Shown here piece after piece: positions 17,678 through 26,539 of a DNA stretch of 64,000 nucleotides. The position numbers and the translations under genes are program-made. The notes under the pieces were generated by a model. It did not search any database. It was not told where the DNA came from and worked only from the letters and a program-made list of their open reading frames with translations. Position 1 is the stretch's first letter. Each line of letters starts with the position of its first letter. Source of the stretch: Hyphomicrobiaceae bacterium UBA7697 (GTDB lineage: Bacteria > Pseudomonadota > Alphaproteobacteria > Rhizobiales > Methyloligellaceae); NCBI GenBank assembly GCA_002482645.1, contig DLGJ01000003.1, positions 62,001 to 126,000 on the forward strand, read 5' to 3'.

Positions 17678-17826
17678 GCCCTAACGGCGACACAGTGTTG
17701 GGGTGGCTTGCGTGCGCGTGCGCCCTATGCCGCCTTGACCTCCTGCCGCAAGCCACTTATGCGCTTGGCACTTGAGAGTTTTTTCGTTTGAGGCCCCTTG
17801 TCGCGATCGGGGGCAGAGGCATTTCC

Positions 17827-18603
17827 GTGATTCTCGAGCACGCTTTGGATTTCAAACGCTGGCACCGGTGGCTCTACGTTGCCTGGTTCAACTTCGTCGT
17901 CACCTACCGGAAGACGACACTTGGACCGTTCTGGCTCCTAGCCGGACCTGCGTTGTTCATCGTGATCCTGGGCGGCCTCTATTCGCACGTTAATGGCGTC
18001 GAGACGGATGTTTTCATTCCGCATTTGGCCATCGGCGTCATTCTTTGGACGCTGATCGGCGGCTTCGTAACGAAGAGTACGACGGTCTATCAGCGTAATC
18101 GTGCGCAAATTCTTCAAGGTTCCATGACGCTTATTGAAATTACTGTTGTGGACATTATCTCGATAGTCCTCCAATTTATACATCAGCTTTTAATTGCTGT
18201 TGTTGTATTCATTATATACAGTCATCAGTTGTCCTGGTACGCATTCGTTAGCTTGATTGGCATTGCGATTCTGGTCGCCAACGGATTTTGGCTGTCCATA
18301 GTCTTTGGAATCGTGGGCGCGCGGTATCGCGACCTCAACCAGATCATCGCGGCGGTGATGCGCGTTGCATTCCTGGCGACGCCGATTATTTGGATGGCGA
18401 CGTCGACCCGTGGCCAAGCCATGGGCATTTACCTGCTCTTGAATCCATTTTACCACTTCCTCGAAATTGTTCGGGCGCCGCTTCTTGGGATGTCAATTCC
18501 GATGACGAGTTGGATCGTCGTCCTCACCCTGACGATCGGCGGCTTTATCTTGGCGAACGAGATGCATAAGCGCTTCGCGCGGCTCGTGCCGTTGTGGGTG
18601 TGA
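17827..18603 (+). CDS. ABC-2 type polysaccharide exporter permease (KpsM/Wzm-like)
   Basis: The protein has 258 residues from GTG 17827, preferred because GCAGAGG is about eight bases upstream and the resulting length is typical; TTG 17788 would add 13 residues. The N-terminus has the family pattern FKRWHRWLYVAWFNFVVTYRKT followed by LGPFWLLAGPALFIVILG. Six hydrophobic segments are visible, and there is an aromatic loop RYRDLNQIIAAVMR before the last pair, as in KpsM and Wzm. It forms the membrane channel that moves lipid-linked glycan across the inner membrane. The middle part (about 18100-18250) is AT-richer than its surroundings. The ATPase gene follows after four bases. Confidence 0.92.
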   Translation: MILEHALDFKRWHRWLYVAWFNFVVTYRKTTLGPFWLLAGPALFIVILGGLYSHVNGVETDVFIPHLAIGVILWTLIGGFVTKSTTVYQRNRAQILQGSMTLIEITVVDIISIVLQFIHQLLIAVVVFIIYSHQLSWYAFVSLIGIAILVANGFWLSIVFGIVGARYRDLNQIIAAVMRVAFLATPIIWMATSTRGQAMGIYLLLNPFYHFLEIVRAPLLGMSIPMTSWIVVLTLTIGGFILANEMHKRFARLVPLWV

Positions 18604-18607
18604 GGCG

Positions 18608-19471
18608 ATGGCGGTGACAGACCTCGCTCCGAAAGCCGCTTCAAAGGGAAGCACCGACACGGCGCCCCCGCAGTCCGAACCCTTGGTCGAGGCCAAGAAT
18701 CTGGCGCTGAGGATTCCAATCTTCAAAGCAAGCGACCGCTCCATCAGGATCAGCCCGTCCCGGCTTCTCACGGACCTGTATTTCGGGCGCACGAAGCGTG
18801 CCGTTGCGACGCTGTTGGAGGACGTTTCCTTCAAGGTGCATCACGGAGAGCGGCTCGGGCTCATCGGCTCGAATGGCGCCGGCAAGAGTACGTTGCTGCG
18901 TGTCCTGGCGGGCATCTACACGCCAAGTGGCGGGAAGCTGACGGTTCGCGGCAGCGCCAAGGGCCTGTTCGATGTGTCGATGGGAATGCTTCAGGACGCG
19001 ACCGGGCTGGAGAACATCTACATGCGCGGTCTGCAGATGGGGTTGAACTTCGACGAGATCAAAGCGCTCATTCCGGGCATCGTCGAATTCACCGAACTCG
19101 ACGACGCCATCGAGAAGCCGTTCAACACCTATTCGAGCGGCATGCGTCTGCGCTTGGCGGTGAGCATTTCGACGATGGTGGAGCCGGACATCCTGTTGCT
19201 GGACGAATGGCTCGGTGCGGGAGACGCACGGTTCAGCACGAAGGTGCAGGACCGGATGAACGCTCTCGTCGAGAAGAGCCGGGGTCTGGTCATTGCCACG
19301 CATAACGAGAACCTCATGCGCAACCTCTGTACGCACGGTCTCGTACTGTCCAAAGGCAAGGTTTTGTATTGCGGAGAACTGGACGACGCCCTTGCGGTCT
19401 ACAAGGATCACGGCGAACAAGATGCTCCCGCAAAGCTTGAGGGCCGCCAGCGGGGAGCGTCCGCTCGTTAG
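18608..19471 (+). CDS. ABC polysaccharide exporter ATPase (KpsT/Wzt-like)
   Basis: The protein has 287 residues. Walker A GSNGAGKST is at residues 87-95, the signature region YSSGMRLRLAVS is at about 175, Walker B DILLLDEWLG is at about 194 and the switch histidine lies in VIATHNENL. Unusually long N-terminal residues (1-60) precede the core, as in Wzt and KpsT proteins. The protein ends soon after the ATPase domain, so it lacks the C-terminal carbohydrate-binding domain of O9a-type Wzt and is more like KpsT. It powers the permease encoded immediately upstream. It converges with the GNGPSL-family gene, with only seven bases between stops. Confidence 0.93.
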   Translation: MAVTDLAPKAASKGSTDTAPPQSEPLVEAKNLALRIPIFKASDRSIRISPSRLLTDLYFGRTKRAVATLLEDVSFKVHHGERLGLIGSNGAGKSTLLRVLAGIYTPSGGKLTVRGSAKGLFDVSMGMLQDATGLENIYMRGLQMGLNFDEIKALIPGIVEFTELDDAIEKPFNTYSSGMRLRLAVSISTMVEPDILLLDEWLGAGDARFSTKVQDRMNALVEKSRGLVIATHNENLMRNLCTHGLVLSKGKVLYCGELDDALAVYKDHGEQDAPAKLEGRQRGASAR

Positions 19472-19478
19472 TCCCGAT

Positions 19479-20636
19479 TCACTTGGCCGGAGGGTGGCGG
19501 ACATCGCTGTCTTCGCCAATGTCCCGCGGATCCAGTCGCTCTTCTAGCGATCTCAGTTCCTTGGCGAGAACCGACGCCTTCGAGAAGGCGGCCGATGCCC
19601 TCATGTCCGGCGTCGCGCCTTCGTCGCGAATGTCGTTTCCGTTCCCGGTCGCAAGCCTCACGGCCCGCCGTAGCTCGAACCCTAGTCCGGCCAGCAGGAC
19701 AAGGACGAGGAACGTGTTCGCGGTCACGAGGGCCCAGGCCGGGGCGGAGAAGACTACCGACAGCACAAAAGGCAAGACGAGAAGCAAGAGTCCCATTCCC
19801 GCGGCAACAACCCGCTTCCAAGGCCTAAGCCCATGCCCGGCACGTCTGAGGTCCGCCGCCACACCGACATGCGACTGCACTGCTTTCCCGGCATGCGGCA
19901 GGCCCGGCGCCGCCGGCCGTGGCAAGCGTTCGCCGAGCGTGTTTTCGATGTCCTCGAAGCGGCGGAAGTCGAAGGCGTCCACAAGCGAGACGGGGTTGCA
20001 ATTCCAGACGCGGACGCCGGTGTCCTTGAGATAGGGGGCCACCGCGCGCCAGCTTCGGATGTGGAGGTCCGGCTGCGGATTGGGGACGTTGTATCTGTCG
20101 CCGGCGACTTGATAGCCGTCGAAAAAATAGTTGGGGTTGCTTTCCGGCGCCGTGGCGATCTCGAGCGCTCGTCCGTCAAGCTTCGCTCCGCTCACCTGTT
20201 CCACGTAGTCGCAGTCGATACCCAGCAGAATCAGGCGGTCGTAGCCGAGGAGGGCACCGATGAGCGCCGAGTGACTGCCGGTCGTGAGCGGATTGATGGC
20301 AAGGACTGGCGCGTTCTTCACCCACGCATCGAAATCGACGACAGACTCCGAAGTCTGGACATCCTCTGGCAACGCCTGGATGAGATTCCGCCGAAGGAAG
20401 AACAACTCGATCCCGTGGGACTTCGACGTCCGGATCAGGTCGGCGATGGCGTCCTTGTGCGAGAGCCCGACCACCAGATCGAGGCAGATGTAATAGCGCG
20501 GATACCAGCCCGTCTCGTGCCAGAAACGGTAGGCCGCGTTCATCCCGATACAGTCCACATTTGCGATCCGCGCAAAGTCGAAGCCCCTTAAAGAGGGCCC
20601 GTTGCCGACGATCACGAGTGTCGTTCCCGATGTCAT
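19479..20636 (-). CDS. GNGPSL-family (DUF115-like) protein with two-helix membrane tail
   Basis: The protein has 385 residues from ATG 20636; GTG 20675 is an alternative and neither has a clear ribosome site. The head, residues 1-240, begins LVIVGNGPSLRGFDF and contains MNAAYRFW, YICLDLVVGLSHKD, LLGIDCDYVE and YNVPNPQPDLHIRSW. The GNGPSL loop marks a group of nucleotide-binding, DUF115/MptE-like and sialyltransferase-like domains; catalytic activity is unproven. Residues 278-296 and 301-320 are membrane helices, and residues 348-370 form a short coiled coil. The head closely matches the one encoded at 43711-45768. Together with the tail it is the simplest member of the mosaic series in this window. 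Confidence 0.75.
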   Translation of the reverse strand: MTSGTTLVIVGNGPSLRGFDFARIANVDCIGMNAAYRFWHETGWYPRYYICLDLVVGLSHKDAIADLIRTSKSHGIELFFLRRNLIQALPEDVQTSESVVDFDAWVKNAPVLAINPLTTGSHSALIGALLGYDRLILLGIDCDYVEQVSGAKLDGRALEIATAPESNPNYFFDGYQVAGDRYNVPNPQPDLHIRSWRAVAPYLKDTGVRVWNCNPVSLVDAFDFRRFEDIENTLGERLPRPAAPGLPHAGKAVQSHVGVAADLRRAGHGLRPWKRVVAAGMGLLLLVLPFVLSVVFSAPAWALVTANTFLVLVLLAGLGFELRRAVRLATGNGNDIRDEGATPDMRASAAFSKASVLAKELRSLEERLDPRDIGEDSDVRHPPAK

Positions 20637-20708
20637 GGCGGTGTTTTTGGCGGTTCCGGCGCGATTTGTCACCACAGAGTTGGCGTGCGCCGCCAGGCAC
20701 CAAGGCGT

Positions 20709-21665
20709 TTAGGCGAGGCGGATCCGGAACAGGGCTCCGGCGAAAGAGTCCGGGGCTTCGAGCCCGATCTTCGCGCTCGTGACATAGAGCACGGTCTCGT
20801 CGTCGCCTTGGAAGGCGCAGGATGTCACGTGCGGCGTCGGAACCGTGACGTGGCCTAGGCGCACCCCTTGGGGCGAAATCTTCTCGACGCGGGCGCCGGC
20901 CCACATGGCCACCCACAGATTTCCCGCGCGGTCGGTGGTCATGCCGTCAGGATAGCCGTCGCCGGGTCCGAATTGGTGAAAGACGCGCTTGTTCGCGAGC
21001 GTGCCGCCGGGGCTCAGGTCGAAGGCGTAGATGGTCTGAAGGGCCGAGTCGTTGTGGTAGACCGTCCGGCCGTCGGGGCTGAATGCGGGTCCGTTCGTGA
21101 CGCGGTAACCGGTGTCGAGAAGGCTTGCCTCGCCATCCGGGGTAAAGGCGTAGAGACTACCGGTCGCTTGTGTCTCGGGGTCATGCATGGTGCCGGCCCA
21201 GTAACGGCCGTCCGGGCCGATTTTCCCGTCGTTGAAGCGGTTTTCCGGCAAATGCGCTTCCGGGTCGGCGATGGGGATCGTCGCGACATTCTGTCCGCGA
21301 AGGCCGAGCCACATGAGCCCGGCATCGCCACAAGCCAGGAGCGGCGTGCCTGCAAGTTCCGGCGGCGGGGTCCAATCCGCGCCCGGGATCCCGATCGAGG
21401 CCACGCGGCACGGAAGGGGCCATTCCTCTCTGGCATCGCTCGCCGGGCAATAGGCAAGGAGACGGCTGCCCTTGATGTCGGTCCAATACAGCTTCTCCTC
21501 GCCATGGTGCCAAACGGGCCCTTCGCCAAGGATGGCACCCGCTGGCCACAGACAGGCGGCATCCACCTCGATCGCGGGGGTTTCGGTGCTGGCTGCGTTC
21601 ATCTCCAGGACTTTCGGGGTCGATAGGCCCAGCGGCCCGCATTGCCGCACCGGCTTCCCTAGCAT
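20709..21665 (-). CDS. SMP-30/gluconolactonase family protein
   Basis: The protein has 318 residues from ATG 21665, which has GGGGCG just upstream; ATG 21602 would remove 21 residues and start closer to the fold. The six-bladed propeller signatures are clear: ILGEGPVWHHGEEKLYWTDI, ENRFNDGKIGPDGRYWAGTM, and TNGPAFSPDGRTVYHNDS. Glu in LGEGP, Asn in RFND, Asn in TNGP and Asp in NDS are the usual metal ligands. Family members open sugar lactones using a divalent metal. Its position beside the CMP-sugar operon, on the opposite strand, suggests a role in supplying or clearing a sugar acid, but that is inference. No signal peptide is seen. Confidence 0.88.
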   Translation of the reverse strand: MLGKPVRQCGPLGLSTPKVLEMNAASTETPAIEVDAACLWPAGAILGEGPVWHHGEEKLYWTDIKGSRLLAYCPASDAREEWPLPCRVASIGIPGADWTPPPELAGTPLLACGDAGLMWLGLRGQNVATIPIADPEAHLPENRFNDGKIGPDGRYWAGTMHDPETQATGSLYAFTPDGEASLLDTGYRVTNGPAFSPDGRTVYHNDSALQTIYAFDLSPGGTLANKRVFHQFGPGDGYPDGMTTDRAGNLWVAMWAGARVEKISPQGVRLGHVTVPTPHVTSCAFQGDDETVLYVTSAKIGLEAPDSFAGALFRIRLA

Positions 21666-21842
21666 TTCGCCCCGGAACGCTCCAGGCCCGCGATTTCAAT
21701 CCAAACAACGGCTTGAGTGGGGTTCCTCCACGGCGCCTTGGCGGATTTTGGCCCTTGACCCGTGCGGTGCGATGCGGCCTACATGGGGCCGGTGCCTGGC
21801 GGATTGGGTTGGTCGAAGGCATCGAACCGGGGGAAGAGTCTG

Positions 21843-22880
21843 ATGCGCGTTTCCATCGTGGTCCGGGCGTATAACGAGGAGGAGCATTTCGAGAAGCTCC
21901 TTGTCGGTCTGCAGGCCCAGCGGCGCAAGCCCGACGAGATCATCCTCGTGGATTCCGGCTCCACGGATAGCACGGTGGATATCGGCCGCCGCTATGGCTG
22001 CCGGGTCGTCCCCATCGACAAGCATCAATTCACGTTCGGCCGCGCCCTCAATGTGGGCTGCCAAGAAGCCCTCGGCGATATTTGCGTGTTCGTCAGCGCC
22101 CACGTCTATCCGCTCTACGACGATTGGCTCGAGACGCTGATCGCGCCTTTCGACGACGAGCGCGTCGCGCTCACCTACGGGCGCCAGAGTGGCGGCGACG
22201 TCAACAAGTTCTCCGAGGGGCAGATCTTCGCCCGTTGGTTCCCGCCGCATTCCGTCTTTCCGCAGAAGCACCATTTCTGCAACAATGCCAACGCCGCCAT
22301 CCGCCGTTCGATCTGGGAGACGGTTTCCTACGACGAGACCCTGACCGGTCTCGAGGACCTCGCATGGGCCAAGACGGTGCAGGCGCGGGGACATCTTCTC
22401 GCCTATACGGCGGAGGCGGAAATCGTGCATCTGCACGACGAGACCTGGGATCAGGTTCAGAACCGCTACCGCCGCGAGGCGATTGCCATGCGGGCCATCG
22501 ACGAGCACGCGAAGTTCTCCCGGCTCGATTTCTGCTGGCTCCTCGCGCAACATGTCTTCTCCGACGGTCTGCACGCTTTGCAACAAGGCGTGCTGCGCCG
22601 TGAATTCGGATCGATCTGCAAGTTCCGTTACAATCAGCTGCTTGGAACCTGGCGTGGCTTCAACGGCCCATCGGACGTGTCCGCCGAGCTTCGGGCCCGG
22701 TTCTACTATCCCACCCGCCCGCACCATCACCGCAGTCACGGCACCTCCGAGCGCCGTCCCATCGATTACCAGCGGCTTCTCGACGATGGCGACCCCGCCG
22801 GAGAGCCGCACGCGGACACTCAAGGAGAGAGTGGCGAGGCGGCGGCACCCAGCCTTCGTATTGTAAGAGGAGATAGATGA
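21843..22880 (+). CDS. Family 2 glycosyltransferase
   Basis: The protein has 345 residues from ATG 21843, with GGGGAAGAG upstream at good spacing; the frame back to 21762 is not needed. It starts MRVSIVVRAYNEEEHFEKLL, then ILVDSGSTDSTVDI, which is the DSGS variant seen in rhamnosyltransferase-like GT2 enzymes, and QKHHFCNNANAAIRRS further on. The gene overlaps the next one by the ATGA quartet. Being first in the CMP-sugar operon, it is the natural candidate to use the nucleotide sugar made by the following genes, though GT2 enzymes seldom use CMP donors. Confidence 0.9.
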   Translation: MRVSIVVRAYNEEEHFEKLLVGLQAQRRKPDEIILVDSGSTDSTVDIGRRYGCRVVPIDKHQFTFGRALNVGCQEALGDICVFVSAHVYPLYDDWLETLIAPFDDERVALTYGRQSGGDVNKFSEGQIFARWFPPHSVFPQKHHFCNNANAAIRRSIWETVSYDETLTGLEDLAWAKTVQARGHLLAYTAEAEIVHLHDETWDQVQNRYRREAIAMRAIDEHAKFSRLDFCWLLAQHVFSDGLHALQQGVLRREFGSICKFRYNQLLGTWRGFNGPSDVSAELRARFYYPTRPHHHRSHGTSERRPIDYQRLLDDGDPAGEPHADTQGESGEAAAPSLRIVRGDR

Positions 22881-23560
22881 GTCCAAGGCATCGTCTGGTC
22901 GCGCTCATGCCCATGCGGCATAGTTCCGAGCGCGTGCCGGGGAAAAACTATCGTCCGTTCGGCGACGGCCGTCCGCTTTTTCATCACATGGTGGAGGTCA
23001 TGCTGTCGTGTCCGCAGATCGACAAGATCGTCATCGACACGGATAGCGATCTCATCAAAGAGCAGTGTACGGATCAATTTCCGGACGTCGTCGTCTTGGA
23101 TCGTCCCCAGCACCTCCTAGGCGGCATGACGCCGATGAACGATGTTCTGCTGCACGACATCGGCGAGGTCCCCTCGGAATTTTATCTCCAGACGCATTCG
23201 ACCAATCCGCTCCTCACCAAAGAGACGATGCAGAAGGCGGTCGATACGTTCTTCGAGAACTATCCGATCTACGACTCCTTGTTTTCGGTGACGCGGCTGC
23301 AGACGCGCCTCTGGGATGGTCTGGCGCGAGCGGTGAACCACAATCCCAATATCCTGCTGCGCACCCAGGACTTGCCGCCGATCTACGAAGAGAACTCGTG
23401 CATCTTCATCTTTCCCGGCGATCTCATGAAGGAGCGGCACAGCCGCATCGGCAACCGGCCCTTCATGTTCGAGATGGACCGGCTCGAGGCGCAGGACATC
23501 GACGAGGAAATCGACTTCCGCGTCGCGGATCTGATCTTCAAACAGACGCGCGGTGTGTAG
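22877..23560 (+). CDS. Acylneuraminate cytidylyltransferase family protein
   Basis: The protein has 227 residues. The N-terminal pattern LVALMPMRHSSERVPGKNYRPFG matches the R-x-x-S-x-R-x-P-x-K-N loop of CMP-sugar synthetases. Further on, KIVIDTDSD, YLQTHSTNPLLT and ENSCIFIFPGD correspond to the CTP and metal-binding region. Members activate sialic, legionaminic, pseudaminic or other acids as CMP derivatives; which acid cannot be told. No NeuB-type condensing enzyme is seen in the window, so the acid is either made elsewhere or is of another type. It is translationally coupled to the GT2 gene (ATGA overlap) and followed after three bases by a 2-hydroxyacid dehydrogenase. Confidence 0.87.
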   Translation: MSPRHRLVALMPMRHSSERVPGKNYRPFGDGRPLFHHMVEVMLSCPQIDKIVIDTDSDLIKEQCTDQFPDVVVLDRPQHLLGGMTPMNDVLLHDIGEVPSEFYLQTHSTNPLLTKETMQKAVDTFFENYPIYDSLFSVTRLQTRLWDGLARAVNHNPNILLRTQDLPPIYEENSCIFIFPGDLMKERHSRIGNRPFMFEMDRLEAQDIDEEIDFRVADLIFKQTRGV

Positions 23561-23563
23561 GCG

Positions 23564-24538
23564 ATGCCCAAGGCGCTTGTGACCTGTCATCATTTGCAGC
23601 GGTTCTTCAAGGACTTCCGCCCTGCTTACGAGGCGGCCGGCGTCGAACCGGTCCTCCCGAAGATCGAGGGACAACAGCTCGATGCGGCCGGCATGCGCGC
23701 GGCCATTGCCGGCGTCGACGCTGTGATCGCCGGCGACGACGAGATCGACGCGAGCGTGCTCGAGGCCGGCAAGGCCGCGGGCCTGAAAGCCGTTATCAAA
23801 TGGGGTATCGGTACCGACTCCATCGACAAGGCCAAGGCGGCCGAACTCGGCATTCCGGTCTACAATACGCCTGGCACGTTTGCGAACGAGGTCGCCGATC
23901 TCGCTCTCAGCCTCCTGCTCAACGTGCTGCGCGAAACCCATCTGATGCATAGTTCGGTCAAGCAGGGCGGCTGGCACAAGGTGCCGGGACGGACACTCGC
24001 GGGGATGACGGCCGGGGTGATCGGGCTCGGCTCCATCGGTCAAGGGATTGCCCGCCGCACGAGCGCCTTCGGCATGAAGACGATCGGGTACGACGTGCGG
24101 AAGATCGACGCCAAGGCGTTGGCCGATCTCGGCGTGACCCAAGTCGATCTGGATACGCTGTTCGCGCGGAGCGATGTGATCCTGGTTGCCTGCGAACTGA
24201 CGCCCGAGAGCCGCCACCTCTTGCGTGACGAGACCTTCGCGAAGATGAAGGACGGCGTCTACATCGTGAACGTCTCGCGGGGCCCGCTGATCGACGAGGC
24301 CGCGCTGTGCCGCGCCTTGGAAAGCGGCAAGGTCGCGGGCGCGGGACTCGACGTGTTCGAGATCGAGCCGTTGCCGAAAGAGAGCGGCCTGCACGCGTTC
24401 GACTCGGTTGTGTTCAGCACGCATAACGGCTCGAACACGATCGAGGCCGTTGCCCGTGTCAATGCCATGACGACCGATATTCTGCTTCATGTGCTTGGCC
24501 TGAAGGCCATAGATTTCACGCCGAACAGAGTTGCTTGA
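23564..24538 (+). CDS. D-2-hydroxyacid dehydrogenase (phosphoglycerate dehydrogenase-like)
   Basis: The protein has 324 residues. The NAD-binding core has GVIGLGSIGQGIARR, and the catalytic triad is visible as Arg in NVSRGPLIDEA, Glu in LDVFEIEP and His in FSTHNGSNT. The substrate domain motif IKWGIGTDSID is typical of SerA-like enzymes, but the protein lacks the regulatory ACT domain. It would reduce a 2-keto acid or oxidise a 2-hydroxy acid. Lying between a CMP-sugar synthetase and an SDR in one operon, it probably works on the sugar acid or on a three-carbon unit for it. The next gene starts at the base after its stop. Confidence 0.9.
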   Translation: MPKALVTCHHLQRFFKDFRPAYEAAGVEPVLPKIEGQQLDAAGMRAAIAGVDAVIAGDDEIDASVLEAGKAAGLKAVIKWGIGTDSIDKAKAAELGIPVYNTPGTFANEVADLALSLLLNVLRETHLMHSSVKQGGWHKVPGRTLAGMTAGVIGLGSIGQGIARRTSAFGMKTIGYDVRKIDAKALADLGVTQVDLDTLFARSDVILVACELTPESRHLLRDETFAKMKDGVYIVNVSRGPLIDEAALCRALESGKVAGAGLDVFEIEPLPKESGLHAFDSVVFSTHNGSNTIEAVARVNAMTTDILLHVLGLKAIDFTPNRVA

Positions 24539-25303
24539 TTGGCTAGAAACGATCAGCTTGCGTCCTATCCGAGCCTCCGCCATCGCTGCGTCGTCATCAC
24601 CGGGGGAGCGACCGGTATCGGCCGCGCCATGGTCGAGGCCTTTACGGGGCAGGGCGCCAAGGTCGCCTTTCTCGACCGGGACATGGAGGCGGGCGCCGCG
24701 CTTGCCGCGGAATTGGGAGGCGACGTCCGTTTCCTCGCCTGCGATGTCAGCGACGCGGAAGCGCTGAAGGCGGCGATTCTCGACGCCATTGGCCTGCTGG
24801 GCGGTCTTCAGGTTCTCATCGCGAACGCGGCCAACGATACGCGGCACGATCTCGACGACCTGACGCCGGAGCTTTGGGACGATTGTCTTGCGGTCAATCT
24901 CAAGCACCAATTCTTCGCGGCGCAAACCGCCTATCCGGCCATCGAGGCCGGCGGCGGCGGATCCATCGTCTGCCTCGGCTCGATCTCGTGGCTGAACAAC
25001 ACCACGGGCATGATCGGCTACACCACCGCCAAGGCCGGCATTCACGGCCTCGTGCGGACGCTGGCGCGTTTGTTGGGGCCGAAGAACATCCGCGTGAACG
25101 CACTCCTGCCCGGTTGGACCATGACCGAGCGTCAGCTCAGCCACTGGGTCGACGACGAGGCCCATCGCGAGATCGATCGCGCGCAATGCCTGCCGGGACG
25201 GGTGATGCCGGAGGACGTTGCGCGCATGGCGCTCTTTCTGGCGTCTGACGATAGTGCTATGTGCACACAGCAGACATTTATCGTCGATGGCGGATGGGTT
25301 TGA
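24539..25303 (+). CDS. Short-chain dehydrogenase/reductase
   Basis: The protein has 254 residues, starting with TTG directly after the preceding stop. Classical SDR motifs are complete: TGGATGIG at residues 21-28, NAAN at about 96, Ser148 in LGSISW, and Tyr161 and Lys165 in YTTAKAG. The C-terminus ends QQTFIVDGGWV, as in glucose dehydrogenase-like and FabG-like enzymes. It is the last gene of the four-gene operon. The likely substrate is an alcohol or ketone on the precursor handled by the operon; this is inference from position. Confidence 0.9.
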   Translation: MARNDQLASYPSLRHRCVVITGGATGIGRAMVEAFTGQGAKVAFLDRDMEAGAALAAELGGDVRFLACDVSDAEALKAAILDAIGLLGGLQVLIANAANDTRHDLDDLTPELWDDCLAVNLKHQFFAAQTAYPAIEAGGGGSIVCLGSISWLNNTTGMIGYTTAKAGIHGLVRTLARLLGPKNIRVNALLPGWTMTERQLSHWVDDEAHREIDRAQCLPGRVMPEDVARMALFLASDDSAMCTQQTFIVDGGWV

Positions 25304-25371
25304 TTGAGGACGCTGATCTCGGTGTTTTGACGTCGATGCTCGGGTCCGCAACGCTGCTGTAGGGGCGGCAT

Positions 25372-26259
25372 ATGGAGTGCTTGGAGGATAGCGGAATGGC
25401 AGAGCCACTCCCAATTTTTGTTTGGACGATGGGAAAGGTCGGTACGAGTACGATCTCGGCCGCGCTTCGGGGCGCCGACATCCCAGCGCTTCATCTACAC
25501 TACATTCGACCAAAACAATCTGCTGCCGCTGGCACGCCGGCGTCGGCGGACGACGTCACAAAGGCGCCGCGGAGAAAAGGTGTGAGGGCGCTTCTGGCGG
25601 CCGGGGTTTCATCTGCGCAACAAACGGGTCTCGGTCAGCTGCTCTGGCAGCGAAGGGCTGAAGCGCGGACTCCGCCCGCCCAAGAAGACATATCCCATAC
25701 GGCGTCTTCAAAGAGGGCATTGGAGCTCATTTCCAGTGACGCGCAGCCAGTGAAAGTCATCACAATGGTTCGCGAACCGATCGCTCGGAACATCTCCGCT
25801 TTTTTTCAGAATCTGAAAACCTTTCAGCAGCAGCATGACTCTCCCGTCGAACACCTCATTCAGGCGTTCGAAGAGATATACCCCCACGATGTCCCTCTGG
25901 AGTGGTTCGATAGTGAATTGAAGCAGGCGACGGGCTTTGATGTCTATGCCGAGACTTTCAATCGGGACGCAAGGGTCGGCCACTACACGCATGGCAGGTT
26001 TGAGTTCCTCCTGATGCGCTCCGATACGGACCTCGAGCGGCAGCAGGCAGAAGTTTCCGACTTTGTGCAGAAGCAGATTCCGCTGACGATACAAAATGCC
26101 GCCAAGGACAAGGCGTACTCGGAGACTTATGCAGCTTTCAAAAAGCAGCTGGTGCTATCGGAACAGTATGTCCAGCGGGCCTATACATCGAAATTCGCCA
26201 GGCACTTTTGGACCGATGCGGAACTCGACGAACTCACCCGGCATCATCTTCGAAAGTAG
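25372..26259 (+). CDS. Sulfotransferase-like capsular polysaccharide protein
   Basis: The protein has 295 residues from the first start at 25372; ATG 25396 would also do. Residues 13-31 read IFVWTMGKVGTSTISAALRG, resembling the 5-prime phosphosulfate loop of sulfotransferases, and VITMVREPIARNISAFFQNL at about 125 resembles the 3-prime phosphate loop. The C-terminal YTSKFARHFWTDAELDEL resembles the putative capsular polysaccharide synthesis group. PAPS-dependent sulfation of a glycan is the likely role, but catalysis is not proven. It stands alone after the CMP-sugar operon at the left edge of an AT-richer segment. Confidence 0.65.
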   Translation: MECLEDSGMAEPLPIFVWTMGKVGTSTISAALRGADIPALHLHYIRPKQSAAAGTPASADDVTKAPRRKGVRALLAAGVSSAQQTGLGQLLWQRRAEARTPPAQEDISHTASSKRALELISSDAQPVKVITMVREPIARNISAFFQNLKTFQQQHDSPVEHLIQAFEEIYPHDVPLEWFDSELKQATGFDVYAETFNRDARVGHYTHGRFEFLLMRSDTDLERQQAEVSDFVQKQIPLTIQNAAKDKAYSETYAAFKKQLVLSEQYVQRAYTSKFARHFWTDAELDELTRHHLRK

Positions 26260-26539
26260 GCCGGGCGAGTGCCTATGCAGGGATGTTGGTGCCACTACGC
26301 CGCTACGATCGAATGGGTGCAGTCTTGAAGAACTGTTCGGCATGCGCCAATGGACCCATAGTGGCTTGGCTGGGACGCAGGTTGGATCATTCTTGTGATT
26401 GATGCGGGTGTTTGATGGTCGAGTCCTGCAGATACGCTAGGGGTATGGATTGGAACGATCCGTCCGCAAACGATTTTATGCCAATTGGCGACTGCTGACT
26501 AATTGGTATGCTTTGTGAGTAAGATAGAAAGTATTGCCG

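Noticed and set aside
23117..25513. Leftward frame of 798 codons
   Set aside because: Runs antisense to the CMP-sugar operon without any recognisable motif.
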